From assembly GCA_001600635.1 (NCBI GenBank), contig BCKL01000015.1:448360-512359 (forward strand): a stretch of DNA of 64,000 nucleotides. The letters run 5' to 3'. Positions 22,164 to 34,086 of the stretch are shown in pieces. A model generated the notes under the pieces. The model was given only the letters and a program-made list of their open reading frames with translations, had not been told where the DNA came from and did not search any database. The stretch comes from Leucosporidium creatinivorum. Taxonomy: Eukaryota; Basidiomycota; Microbotryomycetes; Leucosporidiales; Leucosporidiaceae. The position numbers and the translations under genes are program-made. Every line of letters begins with the position of its first letter. The stretch's first letter is position 1.

Positions 22164-22289
22164 GAACGGGAAGCTCGGTCGAGCGTCGTGCCTATACCGC
22201 CGGATTGCCTGGACTCGCTGCTCTCGAAATCCATGAACGGGAAGCAAAGAGCTGCAGAAGGTGTCTCGGCTTTCTTATGAACGGGAAGC
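22164..22289 (+). repeat. Three direct copies of GAACGGGAAGC
   Basis: The 11-mer occurs at 22164-22174, 22235-22245 and 22279-22289, in the 290-nt spacer upstream of Cys-rich copy 2. Flanks of the second copy partly resemble the terminal-exon end of the Cys-rich genes (GACGGAAAGCAG before the stop), so the repeats may be remnants of duplicated last exons. They could also be regulatory sites. Confidence 0.55.
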
Positions 22290-22385
22290 GAACCCTGAAA
22301 CTATTGTTGGCCTGTGTCTGGGCGATTTGATGGACAGCTCTTGCCTCCGCTCTTCTCTTCCGTCTGTTCACTGCTTGCTCGCTCG

Positions 22386-23658
22386 ATGCTGGTTATTTCT
22401 CTACTTTCTCTTGCACTATTCGTGAGGTCTAGTACTGCGGTCACACTCGATACCGTCAAGCCCAGCGGCCGTAAGTCTCGCCTCGGCCCCATGTCCCGCT
22501 CGCAGGCGGCTCTCTGAACGCTTCCACCTCTTCCACAGGGCTAGAGTACACCTACACCACTCAAGCATGGTGTGATGCAACCTATGGCGAAGACGCCGGC
22601 TACGTACCAGCCACTCTTCGCCTGGAGAACGACAATGAGGACCTCTTCTGCGGATGTGCTCCCTCTGCCGCTGGGATCAGCAACGGCTACAATCCTTGCC
22701 AAGCAGCAGTCGCTGCAGGGAAGCAGTCATTTTGCTTGAGGACTACACATATCGGCGCAGATGGATCACTGTCCAGCCCGACGACGGCGCAATGTGGGAC
22801 TTGTGACCGAGTTGCTGGCTCGCCGGGAACGAGGGATGTCACGTGAGTTGCTCGGGGTTATGTACGGGGTTTCAAAAGCTTACACGAAGCCTCTACAGAT
22901 GTCAAGACTCCCAGATCTATACCACAATTCGAACGAACGGTTACTGCGCCCACGACTCTCAGTCGCTCTATCGCTTGCCTAACGGCGAGTGCAGATGTCT
23001 CTCTGTAAGCTCCTAGCCTTTAGACGACGACTTGTACTCCCTCGCCTCCCCTACCGACCCTCCCACCCCCGATTATCTTGCGCAAAGCTCAGCCCCAAAA
23101 AGGGAGCGCCGAACGCCGAGCATTGACTGACGCCTCTCGATCTCGACAGGCGGCTACTGATGGAGCGACCAAGTGTCTTGTCCCCAAGTCTGGAGGCTAT
23201 GCCACATGTCGGGCATCGTGAGCCTCCCGCCTTGTTCGCGCTTGCCCTCGCCTCGGCGGCTGATCGTTCGTCGCCCTTCTTCACTCGCCATCGACACAGA
23301 TACGAGTTCTTCCCCACAAAGCCGGGGGATCCTGCCGACAGTGTGATGTACAATGGATCGCTCAACAGATGCGAGTTCAAGGTGAGCTACTCAGGCTCGG
23401 CGCTCCCTTCCCTTTCCGAAGAAACCGAAGGTGACAAGATCCGAAGAAACCGAAGCTGACAAGAGTCACTTTCGACTGTGTAGTGCAACTCGGGACTTCA
23501 CGCATCACCTGCGGAGAAGCCTGTCACTTGCTGCAAGGTCGTGAGCTGCTTTTGATGAGCCGGGAACAGCGTCGCCGAACTGACTTTCCGTCTCGGCCCA
23601 GGGCTATCGCTCAAACAGCTCGGGAGTCTGCTCCAAGTCGACAGACGGAAAGCAGTAG
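22386..23658 (+). CDS. Cys-rich secreted protein, tandem copy 2
   Basis: Seven exons: 22386-22470, 22539-22842, 22899-23004, 23150-23217, 23300-23381, 23484-23540, 23602-23658. Residues 1-18 (MLVISLLSLALFVRSSTA) form a signal peptide. The Cys pattern repeats that of copy 1 at every position: AWCDATYG, FCGCAPSA, FCLRTT, QCGTCDRVAGSPGTR, CQDSQ, GECRCLS, CLVPKSGGYATCR, NRCEFKCNSGLHASP, EKPVTCC, GVCSKSTDG. All shared introns sit at the same codon positions and phases, which proves tandem duplication. One intron (22471-22538, splitting the Arg codon of SGRLEY) is absent from copy 1. Function is unknown. Divergence between mature proteins is considerable while cysteines are kept, as in fast-evolving secreted proteins. 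Confidence 0.8.
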
Positions 23659-24465
23659 CTCCTTGGACTCGAGTCCTGTACTATATGCCCTATTTACCCA
23701 CAGCCAAAGCCTCATTGGGAGACGCCGTGCGAACTGCTCGGCAAACGCTTGTAACGTCGAGGAGAGTGCCTGGAGTGTCGAGCTCTCGCAGGGAGCAAGA
23801 GGTTGAGGTGAAAATGCTTTACAATCGGGTAGAGCTTATCCTCATAAGCCGACCACCTACAAAACTCGGCTCGGACTAGCTTCGGCGATTGCTTTCTGCC
23901 TCGGCTCTCACGATATTGAGGAGATGCAGCCAGGCTCACGGCTGATCAGTATTGTAGATGAATCCCTGAGAATCTGTGCCGTGTTCATCATCCCATTTCA
24001 AGGTGACCCTTCGCCCTAAACCGAGATGACGGGGGCTGGCGGGCGCTTGGGGAGCTGTAGGAGAGTAGAGACTACACCTGGGGAACTGTAGAAGTCTGCC
24101 TACGAGCTGCAGCATTGCAAACAGCAGCTGCAAGAAAGCCTTCAAGCCGAGAACGGTTCGGCTCAGTGAGCGCTCACTCTGGCTCACTCGACCCAAGAGC
24201 TGCTCGCGACCAAGTCCACTCCTTTCCCTCTCGCCATCTCCTCGTCTTCGCTTCGACCGCTTCTGCTCGACATCTGCAGTACAGTAGCTCGTACCCAGCT
24301 ACAGCCACACCAGCTCGTACCCAGCTACAGCTCCCAACAGGCTACAGTCACCTCTTTACGCTCGCGCCCCCTTTCGCGCGCGCGCCTCCTCCCTCAGCTT
24401 CTCCCCCTTGTACCACAGTTCTTCACTAGCACGCCTGACCAGTCGAAGCTACGGCTCGCAAGAAA
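23659..24465. promoter_or_regulatory. Intergenic region upstream of the RasGAP gene
   Basis: This 807-nt interval has no convincing gene. It is rich in CTGTAG/CTACAG words (for example at 24300-24304, 24326-24330 and 24342-24347) and contains the short tandem repeat listed at 24286-24330. The last 100 nt before the ATG at 24466 are pyrimidine-rich. Confidence 0.45.
24286..24330 (+). repeat. Two tandem copies of a 19-mer, period 26 nt
   Basis: AGCTCGTACCCAGCTACAG occurs at 24286-24304 and again at 24312-24330, separated by CCACACC. A third, partial GGCTACAG follows at 24341-24347. The array ends about 120 nt before the RasGAP start codon, so it may hold activator sites. Confidence 0.75.
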
Positions 24466-27400
24466 ATGGCTCCAAGCAGTCACATATCGCTAGGAGGTGG
24501 TGGTGGTGGTGGGAGGAATACCAACCGCTTCTCAGCACTTCAAAGCCTCGCGGCGGAGCAGGTCAGTGGCTCGCGACGTTGGGCTAATGCAGCCAGCTGA
24601 CCATGACACGGCAATGTACTGCAGGACACCGAAATTGAGGATGAGCTGGCTCGAGGTGAGCAGCCGGACTGGGAGGCCGTCGCGAGGCTGGCGCAAACAA
24701 AGGAGCAGCGACGGATCGAACTGACGGGAGAGAGCAGGACGGTTGGCGGAAGGGAGCCGACATAGGTGGAGTGTGTATCGCTGTACAGCTGCAGCTGGTC
24801 GGCAGGGCACTGGGCCGAGCAGTCGCCCGTTCGCTGCTCGTGGGAGAGCTAGGGCTTGAAGGGAGCGCCGGAGGGCTTAGAGAGTCGGGACGGCTACAGC
24901 ATCGCGCGATGTATAACAGCCGAAGCGGATCACTGATCTACGGCCCTTGCCGCTCTCCCTACACAGCCCAGAAGCGCCTGCGAGACCTCAAGGCGCGCAT
25001 CTCTGCCCAGTCCAAGAAGAACTTCGTCCTCGAGCGCGATGTACGATATCTCGACAGTCGTATCGCTCTTCTGATTCAGAACGTAAGCCCTCCTCGCTGG
25101 CTCCTGCTACCTGCAGTGATGTCTGGGGCCAACGCTGACGGTTCGACCCTTCGGCCTTGACGCACGCAGCGGATGGCGCTGGACGAACGAGAAGAGGTGC
25201 AGGAGCACTTGCAGGACGTCGACGAAGGTCAAGACTCGAATCTGGATGACAGGCGGATGCAGGTGAGTCTCGCCCCGCCAGAGACGAGCTGCTCTCCTCA
25301 CCAAGCTAACCTCTATCTGCCCCGACAGCAATACGCCAACCTCTTCTTCCTCCTCCAATCCGAGCCTCGACACATTGCCTCCCTATGTCGCCTCGTCTCC
25401 CTCTCCGAAATCGACACTCTCCTCCAGACGGTCATGTTCACGCTCTACGGAAACCAGTACGAATCTCGTGAAGAGCACTTGCTCTTGACCATGTTCCAGG
25501 TGCGTTCAGCGGTGTTGGTCCTTCGTCGAGGCTCCGCTAACCCTGCCGCTCGCCCTCAGTCGGTCCTCTCGGCGCAATTCGAGACGGCTACCGAGTTCGG
25601 CTCCCTCCTTCGTGCCAACACTCCCGTCTCGCGCATGATGACTACCTACACACGACGTGGTCCAGGACAAGGGTACCTCAAGAATGTGCTGGCGGAGAGG
25701 ATCAACAGCTTGGTGGAGCACAAGGATCTCAACCTCGAGATCAACCCTCTCAAGGCGAGTTCGGACATCCTCTCACACGCTAGACGCCTACTAACGCTCA
25801 TCGCAACTACAGGTCTACGAGCAGATGATCAACTCGATCCAGGACGAGACAGGAGAGCTACCCGAAGACCTTCCCAAGGGAGTCTCACCCGAAGTCGCCG
25901 CCGCCAACCCCGACGTTCAGAACATCATCGCCCCTCGCCTGACGATGCTCATGGAAATCGCCAACAGCTTCCTCCTCACCATCATGGACAGCATCGATAG
26001 CGTACCGTACGGTATTCGCTGGATCTGCAAGCAAATCCGCAGCTTGACGAAGGTGAGTCTTGAGCGAGGGAGGAGCGCCGAGCGGAGTTGAGCTGACCTG
26101 CTCGGTCCTGCAGCGCAAGTACCCCGAGGCGACCGACTACGCCATCTGCTCCCTCATCGGTGGCTTCTTCTTCCTTCGCTTCATCAACCCCGCCATCGTC
26201 ACCCCTCAGGCCTACATGCTCATCGATAGTCTGCCGGCGAGCGCCAAGCACCCTAGGCGAACGCTCACTCTGGTGCGTTGCTCACTCGACCCGAGGGAGA
26301 AGAAGTTGAGCTGACTTGCCCCACGGCTGTAGATCGCCAAGATGCTGCAGAACCTGGCCAACAAACCTTCGTACGCCAAGGAGGCTTACATGATGAGCCT
26401 CAACCCCTTCGTCGACAACAACAAGACCCGCATGAACCTCTTCCTCAACTCGCTGTGCGATGTTGGAGATTTCTACGACACCCTCGAGGTGAGTACTTGA
26501 GCTACAGCTGTGGAGATGGGAAGCAGAGCTGACTCAGTGCTATCGCCGAGCAGATGGATCAGTACATGGCATTGTCGAAGAAGGACCTCCAGATCAGCAT
26601 CACCATGAACGAGCTGTACAACACCCAGTCGCTCCTCGTGCAGCACCTCGACTCTCTCGTACGTTCCGCCTCCCTCTCTCTGCGCCGAGCTCGAGTTAAT
26701 CTCTCGCACCCACAGGCCCGCAACGACAAGCAGCACCTCCGCATCCTCCTCGACGAGCTCGGAACCGCGCCCGCCCAAGTCCCTCGCAAGGAGAACCGCA
26801 CGGTGGAGCTACCGCTCTACAGTCGCTGGGAGATGCCGATCCAAGACATTACGACCGCGCTCATGGCCGAGAACAACGTCACGCAGAACGACATCCTCTA
26901 CATGGAGACCAAATCCATCTTTGTCCAACTCATCCGTTCCATCCCTCGTCTCGCCGAACGTCGACCGATCGTCCTCCCCGGAGTCGCCGAGCAGGCTGCA
27001 ACCGCCAAGGACGCGACGTTGGTGCGCAAGGGAATCAAGGTCAAGGAGATGTTGCGGGAGTTGGAGGAGCTCCGTTTGGTCGACCGCAAGGACGGCTACA
27101 AGCTCCTCACCGACGAGGTGACGAACGAGTTGATCCACCTCGGCAACTTGAGGGAGAAGGTCGTGCTCGAGACGCGGTCGCTCGAGGCCGTGTACAAGAC
27201 GATTGGGGACCACAACTCGTACCTCCGGAGTCAGCTCGAGCAGTACAAGGCGTATTTGCAGAATGTTCGGCAGACGAGCGGGGGCAAGGGGAATGGAGTC
27301 GGAGTCGTCAGTGTTGCTGGCAAGGATCAGAAGCCGGCTAAGACGCAGGTGTTGGGCCCGTTCAAGTTTACGCATGCGCAGTTTGAGAAGGATGGCATCA

Positions 27401-27954
27401 TTATGGAGACGAATGTGCCCGAGAATAGGTGAGCTCGGCGTGCGCTTTCGAGCTTCTCGATGTGAGCTGACGAGACTTCTCCTCGCAGGCGCGCAAGTAT
27501 CTTCTTCCTCGTCTCATCGCCAACGCCGGGAGCCTTCCTCATCGCCTTGCACTAGTACGTCTTGTCTCGCCGTTCCGCCCTCGCCGAGTCCGGTCGCTGA
27601 CTTCGCTCTCCTCCGCCAACAGCAAGGGCCGCGAGAAGGCTATCCTCGAGATGGACCTCAAGATTGACGACTTGCTCGAGAAGGTTCGTTTCATCTCTCC
27701 TCTCTTCCATCTCCGAGAAATCGTGCTTTCGCTCGGGGCACTAGTCGCGTGAGGGAGGGCTGCACGGAGCTGACCTTCGTCTCCCTTCTTCCCCTGCACA
27801 GCAAAAGGATGGCGTCGCGCTCCTCGACTTGGAATACGTCAGCCTTAACGTCCCCCGCGTGCTCACTCTTCTCAACAAGTGAGTCTCTCCTTCGCCCGCC
27901 AAGCCGAGCCGAAAGCTGATCCTTCGGCCTTCGCAGGACGTTCGTTCGCAAGTG
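24466..27954 (+). CDS. Ras GTPase-activating protein (Gap1/Sar1-type, RasGAP plus RasGAP_C)
   Basis: About fifteen exons, among them 24466-24561, 24625-24655, 24967-25082, 25170-25262, 25329-25499, 25560-25754, 25813-26052, 26114-26272, 26333-26488, 26554-26658 and 26716-27428; the last ends at 27954. The product, roughly 780 residues, stimulates GTP hydrolysis by Ras at the membrane and so damps Ras signalling in mating or growth. A Gly run opens the N-terminus. A coiled coil ([20 protein letters not shown]) precedes the GAP domain. [12 protein letters not shown] carries an Arg at the arginine-finger position and [16 protein letters not shown] is the FLR...NPA signature. The C-terminal half matches the RasGAP_C domain of the IQGAP/Gap1 group. 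No calponin-homology or IQ motifs precede it, so it is not a full IQGAP. Exon 6 ends at a GC donor (GCGAGT, 25755). Confidence 0.87.
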
Positions 27955-28534
27955 ATCCTGGTCGCGCTGTCTCCCCTCGCCTGTTTATTGCTCTACGCTT
28001 TATCCTCCTACCATCTAATCCCTCCCTCACACCTCTCGATACCCTCCATTCCTCGGCGCCGTTGCGAAGGCCAAGCACTTCGCTCGGTCTTTGCCAGCGG
28101 TCATCCCGGCCTGCTTTTTCGTTTTTATCCCCTTTGAGCCTGTCTGTAACTTGGTGATGATTCCCTACACCTTTTTCGCGATCGATGTAGACGAGAGGTG
28201 ATCTGTTAACTTGCGAGCACAAAAAGGGTTAGAGCCGGCGCTGGCTTCTCTCACACGACCTTGTCGCTCGTCCTCCGCCCGCGCTCGCCAGCAGGGCCTG
28301 CGCCTCACCCCTCGGGCTCAACCCCATCGTCGTCCATCTCACTACGACTCGCTCCCTCGTACGTCCTCGCTGTAGCGCTTTACGCGGAGAGCGAGCTCAA
28401 CGCACAGGCAGAGGCTGACTCGCTCCGTCGCTGGCAGGTCATGTCCGCCTGATTCCCTTCAAGTTCGATCTCAGCGAGCTACACCTTTGAAAGCCAGCTA
28501 CCAAGCTACAGCTTTAGCTCTCCCTCCCATCGCC
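27955..28534. promoter_or_regulatory. Intergenic region between RasGAP and multi-ASH genes
   Basis: This 580-nt interval holds the RasGAP 3' end and the upstream region of the multi-ASH gene. A CTACAG lies at 28506-28511, about 25 nt before the ATG. No gene is supported. Confidence 0.45.
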
Positions 28535-31500
28535 ATGCAAGACAGCGCCATTCGAGGAAACGGCGGCGGGAACGCGAGCAGCAGCAGCGGCGGGGCTACG
28601 ACGGCTCGGCTGGGAGCAAAGGATGGCTCGAGTACAGGATTTGGATCGTTTCGCGCGCTCGTCAACCGGGACGGCACCTTGCCGAGGGATGACTTGCGCT
28701 GGAGCAGCCCGACGACGACGAGCGCCGCGCCGTCGCCGCCGTCGTCTAATGGCACAGCGAGGCTGGTCGAGGTGGTCGGGCTGGACCGAGGAAGGCTCAA
28801 CTATGAGGGAGTCATTCTCAATAGCCTGTGCTCGTTGAGGAAGCTGGGCTTGCGGAACGTCAGTGGAGGGACGGTCGTCGTGCGCTTAGGGTCGACTGTT
28901 GGGGATCAGCTTCGATGGCAACTGAGGAACGATAACCTCAATGTCCTACGTGAGCTCGCCTGATCCTCGCTGTCGTCTAGACGAGATGACCGGAGCTGAC
29001 GCCCCACCTCTCTCTTTCGCGCGCCTCGCCGACAGCTCCAGACATGCAGCACGTCGCTACCAACTCGGTCGCGGCCATCTCTCGGCTGGGAGACTTGCCC
29101 GAGAGCAACGCGATGTTCGATACCGTCGGGCTCATCTCGGAGGTCACCCTGCAGCCAGGCGAGACCAAGGACATCGTCGCGGCCTTTCGACCAGACTCGA
29201 CCCACTTCCACCCCTCGACCATCAACTACGACCCTTCCGCTGCCAACAAGGTCGACTCGTACAGCGAGCACGGCCTCTCGTCCATCTCGGTCGCTGAGTC
29301 TAGCATGTCGTCCTCGGCGGCAGCCGGAATGGACTCGAGGGCCCCGACGGCGCACAACCTCGCTACCATCGACGGCTACGTCAACTTGGACGCCTCTCTC
29401 ATCTCAGCGGACGCCGTCGCCACCACTCCTGCCACCTCTCCCTCCGCCGAGATTACCCCCAACCCCTTCCTCGCGGTCCAGCAGCTCTCCATCGAGTTTC
29501 ACGCGACCTGCTGCCGCTCCTTCTTCACCCTTTCGGCCAAGGACAGCGAGTCGTCCTCCACCGACGATGAGGTGTCCGTCGACTTTGGCACCTGCCGAGT
29601 CGGCGAGCTGCAGACTCGGGATTGCGAGATCTTCAACCGCTCGGCCGTGGAACTCTTCTGGAGGTTCGACAGCCTGCCGACGTCGTTCCAGGTCGAGGAT
29701 AGCGAGGGCGTGCTCAACGGAGCTGGAGGATTCGCCAGTGTGGCGCCCTTCTCGAGTCGGAAGCTCAAGTTTCACCTCCGAGCGCTCGAGCCGAGTGAAC
29801 TCGACGTCGAGATGACGTTCGAGAACATAGCCGACCCGGACAACATTGTTCAAGTCCACTTCCACGGCACCGTCACCTCGGCACCTCTCGACAATACGCT
29901 CAAGATCGTCTCGGGCGCCTCGCTCGACTTTGGCGACTGCTGCGCTGGCGAGTGGAATCAGCAGGTCGTCGCCTTCACCAACATCTCGGGCGCGCCGCTC
30001 GAGGTGTCCTTCACGGCGGAGAAGGGGTACGATGTCACGTTCCGTCTCGAGACGGGCAACGCAGGCGACCCTCAGACACCTTTCGACCTCGACCGAGCGG
30101 CGATTGGCGCCAACGCCGTCGAGTTCCCGCTCACCCCCTCCGCCGCTGAGCCAGCCCCTACTCGCGATCCTACCAATCCCTCCCGCACCATCATCCACGA
30201 GCTCGCTCGAGGAACCACCAACCAGCAGCGCGGCCTGCTCTCCGCCGCTCGCCCTCTCCTCCCCTTCACCGCGCCTCGCTCGCCTCGTTCGGTCCAGTCT
30301 GATCAGACCTTTGGATCCTCCGACGAGATCGTCACCGAGTCAAACGTCAGCTCGGACGCCTCAGCACCTCGCACCTACCACCCCAACACCATCGCCACTC
30401 GCGACTTCCGCTCTCCCCTCGGCGCCAACTCGGCCATCTCCTCCGACGGCTCGGTCATTCGCCCCAAGGACGATCAACTCAGTCTCGAAGTGATTGGCAG
30501 CAGCGCCCCGTCCGACCAGCAATCCTCCGTCTCTCGACCCGCCGCCTCCTCGTCCATTCGCACCGAGAACTCGGAGCGAGGTCTCTTCCGCGTGCAAGAT
30601 CACCTCAAGGTCTTCGAGCAACGGCAATCGGCCACAGTGGACCAGCTGTACGCCAAGCCCGGCGTCACCTACCGCATCGCCGTCTCCTTCCGGCCAGCGA
30701 GGGCGTCGACGATGGAAGGCGAGGGAGGACGACTCGTCAAGAAGTCGTTCAAGTGCCATGTCTCGTGGAGGCCGTGGGGAACGAGGGGAGCGGCTGCTAG
30801 CGTGCCCAAGGAGCGCAAGAGCATCGCTTGCAAGGCGAGGGTCTGCTCGTCGTTCATCAGCGTCAACCCTTCGACCATCGACTTTGGAGAGGTCGAGCTC
30901 GGGACGAGCGTGCAGGGCACCATCTCCATCATCAACTTGTCGGAGATTACGGCGAGGGTGGATCTGAGGTTCATCTCGAAGGTGAGTTGGGCGAGTCGTT
31001 CGCAGATGCTCGTTTGCTGACGCTCCTTGCTCGCAGGTTCTGAGCGCCTACCGCGACGAGATCGAGATTGGAGTCGGCAAGACGGTCGATGTCAAGGTCG
31101 ACATGGTCCCTCGGCGTACCAACTCTTCCTACCAGAAGCAGGTCTCGGTGCACAACCTTCTCAACCCCGACAACTCGCAAGTCTGCCTCATCAAAGCTGC
31201 CAACGTCGACACTCGGGGCGTCGCCTTCCACTCCCTCTTCTACCGCCTTCTCACTCCCACGGGAGGCAACTTCCTCGAGTTCGGCAACGTGCCCATCAAC
31301 TCGTCCGCCCTTCGCGCCATCACTATCCAGAACACTTCTCTCTCGCCGCTCTCCCTCGACCTCTCGACGCTCCACCCCACCGACTACCAACTCTTCGTCC
31401 GCAAGACCGAGACTCCACCTAGCGCGGCTACTTCCATCCCATCCACTACTTCCACTCCCCCCTCACCCACCGGCGCGCCAGCACCCGCACCAGCACCCAT

Positions 31501-33865
31501 CCCCAAGGCCAACGGCGAGCTCAAGGAGCGAGTCCTCGACGCCATCTTCCAGCAGAACGCCCCTGCTCACCCTCGCCACGAGCCCTCAAGACCGCCCTCG
31601 TCAGCATCGTCTACTCCCTCCAAGGCGCCGCATGACTCGCTCGGCACTCAGCTCAAGGAGGGCGACAAGGGCAAGGCAACGCAGACGTACGGCAGTAGCG
31701 TCGCCTTCCGCGATCGAGGACTACTCGCGAACGCCGAGTACCTTGACCTCGCTACTGGTGAGCTTCCACTCCCTCCTGCTCGAGACGACTCGCTAATCTG
31801 TCCTCCCGCAGGCCCTCCCGCCGCTCGCCGAGCATCTCCTCGCGGCAAGCGTACTCTCGGCCTCGACCCAGCCGAGCGAAGCACTTCCCGCCATCGTCCC
31901 TCCAAGCTCAGCTTCCATCCTCGCGCCGCCACCGCCCTCAAGTCACCTGTCGCAACCGCCCTCGACGACCCTTTCCGAATCCCCTCCACCGTCACTTCTT
32001 CCGCTGCACCATCCGACGCCGCTTCAAACTCTACTACAGCAAGCAAGAGCGACCTCGTTCCTGCAACACCCAACAAGCGGAAACCCAAAGCCCGACAAGA
32101 GTCGAGCAAGGCTTCCTCGCCAGCCCTCACCGCTCGGCGGAGGACTCGCAATGTCCTTCCGCTTCTCAGCGACCCGAGCAAGCTTTCGCTCGACGAGGCG
32201 CTCACGGCGCTCGAGCATCATTCGGCTCACCCCGATTCGACCGAGCTGAGCAGCTGGGAGCTCGAGGACGCCTACGTCAAGCGTTACGTCGCGTTGAGGC
32301 GGGCGCTCAAGAATGCCATCTCGAGCGGCGAGCTGGTCGAGGCAGCGTCGGTGGATGTATCCCCTCAGTCGGAGAAGACTATCTACGTGAGTCCGACCCT
32401 TGCTCGTCCTCGCCGAGCTTAGCTGACCCACCTCCTTCGTCAGATTCTCGTCCACCCCACCAACACTCGCGCCAACGTCCAGGGCTCCTGTCGCAAGCAG
32501 GATGGCAAGATCTCGATCTCCCTCCGCGACTTTGGCTCCCCCATCGTCGACGACGATCCGAGCACCTCCCTCACCGCCGCCTCCGACATCCCCGTTCGCG
32601 AGGTCGTTCTTCGCTGGACGACCTGCCGATCGACCATGGACCTCGGCATGGCGCACATCAACTTCGGTCAACTGGAGAAGAGCTCGTCCAAGACCAAGAA
32701 GATCGTCATCGCCAACGCGAGCGAGATGCCCCTCCTCTACGCCGTCCGCAAGTCGGGCTCCATCGCCTCGGGCGACATTCGACTCGCCGAAGGTCGGCAC
32801 GGCGTCATCTCGGGCTACGGCAAGCGCGAGGTGTCCATCATCTTTGAGCCTCACTTTGCTGGAGCTTTCGAGGAGACGATCCACGTCGATAACGTCGAGG
32901 ACGAGACCGAGGGACAGACGGTTCGCGTCAAGGCCTTCATCCTTCGCCCACCTACCTTCTCCGTCTCGACCACCTCGCTCGACTTTGGCGACTGCCCCCT
33001 CCACTCCATCTCCGAACCGCGCAAGATCTCCATCACCAACATCAGCAAGTCGCAGCGCACCTTCTCGGTCGCGCTCGATTCAACCGATTTTTCGTTCGCT
33101 CGAGCGGCGTTGGACGTGGTGCTCGACCCCTCGGCTACGACCAGCAAGGTGCGGGGTCCGTTGACTGCTGAGGAGGAGGAGGAGGTCGAGGGCGTGTTGC
33201 AGAAGCTCAAGATTAGCAGGAGGAAGGGCCAGCCCGAGAAGGAGGAGAAGTACATCTCGCGACTCAACCTTCTCGGCGTTCCTATTCCCGCCAACGACGC
33301 GGCTCCCGCTGCACCACCACCACCGCCCACTCCATTACCGGCCACGGAGGACTTCTCGGTCAGGATCGAGGCCGGAGCGCAGGGAGCGGGAAGCCCGAAT
33401 GGCGGGCAGCTCATGGTAGTCTCGGAGGCTACTACACCCGTCCACACCGCTCCTCAAACACCCCTCTCCGCCTCTCCCGTCGACCCCCTCTCTGTCGCCA
33501 ACTTCTCCTTCCTCCCTTCGACTCCCACCCCGACCAACGGCGCCTCTTCCTCCTCTCTCCCTTCCACCGCTGCCGCCGCGCCGAGCAAGCCCAAAGCCGG
33601 CCCTACCGACAAGGGCAAGTCCTCCGTCACCTTCACCCTCGACCCCAACTCTTGCAGAGAGCTCGCCATCGTCATCATCCCACGACCGGTCCTTCCTGCG
33701 CTGGCCGATGGCAAGCTCTACGAGGACGTCTCGGCGCCGATTACTGTGGCCGAGAATGCGGATTCCAAGACGGTCGTTACGCTTACGGCGAGGGTGGCGC
33801 TTAATTGTCTACATGCGTTGCCGAGGGAGGTGAAGGAGGTGGAGGAGAGCGAGCTGGAGGGATAG
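28535..33865 (+). CDS. Large protein with about six ASH/MSP-type immunoglobulin-like domains
   Basis: Five exons (28535-28949, 29036-30981, 31037-31757, 31812-32386, 32444-33865) join without frame conflict to 1,692 residues. A signature shared with ASPM-SPD2-Hydin (ASH) domains recurs: VSVDFGTCRVGELQTRDC (about residue 318), ASLDFGDCCAGEWNQQ (433), STIDFGEVELGTSVQG (753), NFLEFGNVPINSSALR (864), MDLGMAHINFGQLEKSS (1279) and TSLDFGDCPLHSISEP (1394). Each is followed by strands ending in an I-x-N-x-S type turn. Between 950 and 1215 and again near 1500-1590 are Ser/Pro/Ala-rich linkers. There is no signal peptide or membrane span. ASH domains in animals serve cilia and centrosomes; a fungus without flagella must use it otherwise, perhaps at spindle pole body, ER or cortex. 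Function is unknown. Confidence 0.8.
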
Positions 33866-34086
33866 CCGAGGAGGGGAGGGGAACGCCGAGCCGAGCAGAT
33901 GGACCATTCATTTCTTTCTCCTTTTTGACACCAAATGTTGTAGCTACGTAGTTTTCATTATGATCCCACATCCACCGCATTTCGACTCTGCTGCAGCGAA
34001 CTCGACTTCAAGAGCAACCTCGACGTCCGACGCGCTCGCGCCTTGACTTCTGACTTCTCACTTCATCGACCTCGAAAGGCTCGGCA

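Noticed and set aside
24656-24780. Open extension of the second RasGAP exon ([18 protein letters not shown])
   Set aside because: The frame stays open for about 40 codons, but the GTGAGC donor at 24656 joins in phase to 24967. Kept as an intron, though an alternative exon is possible and needs RNA data.
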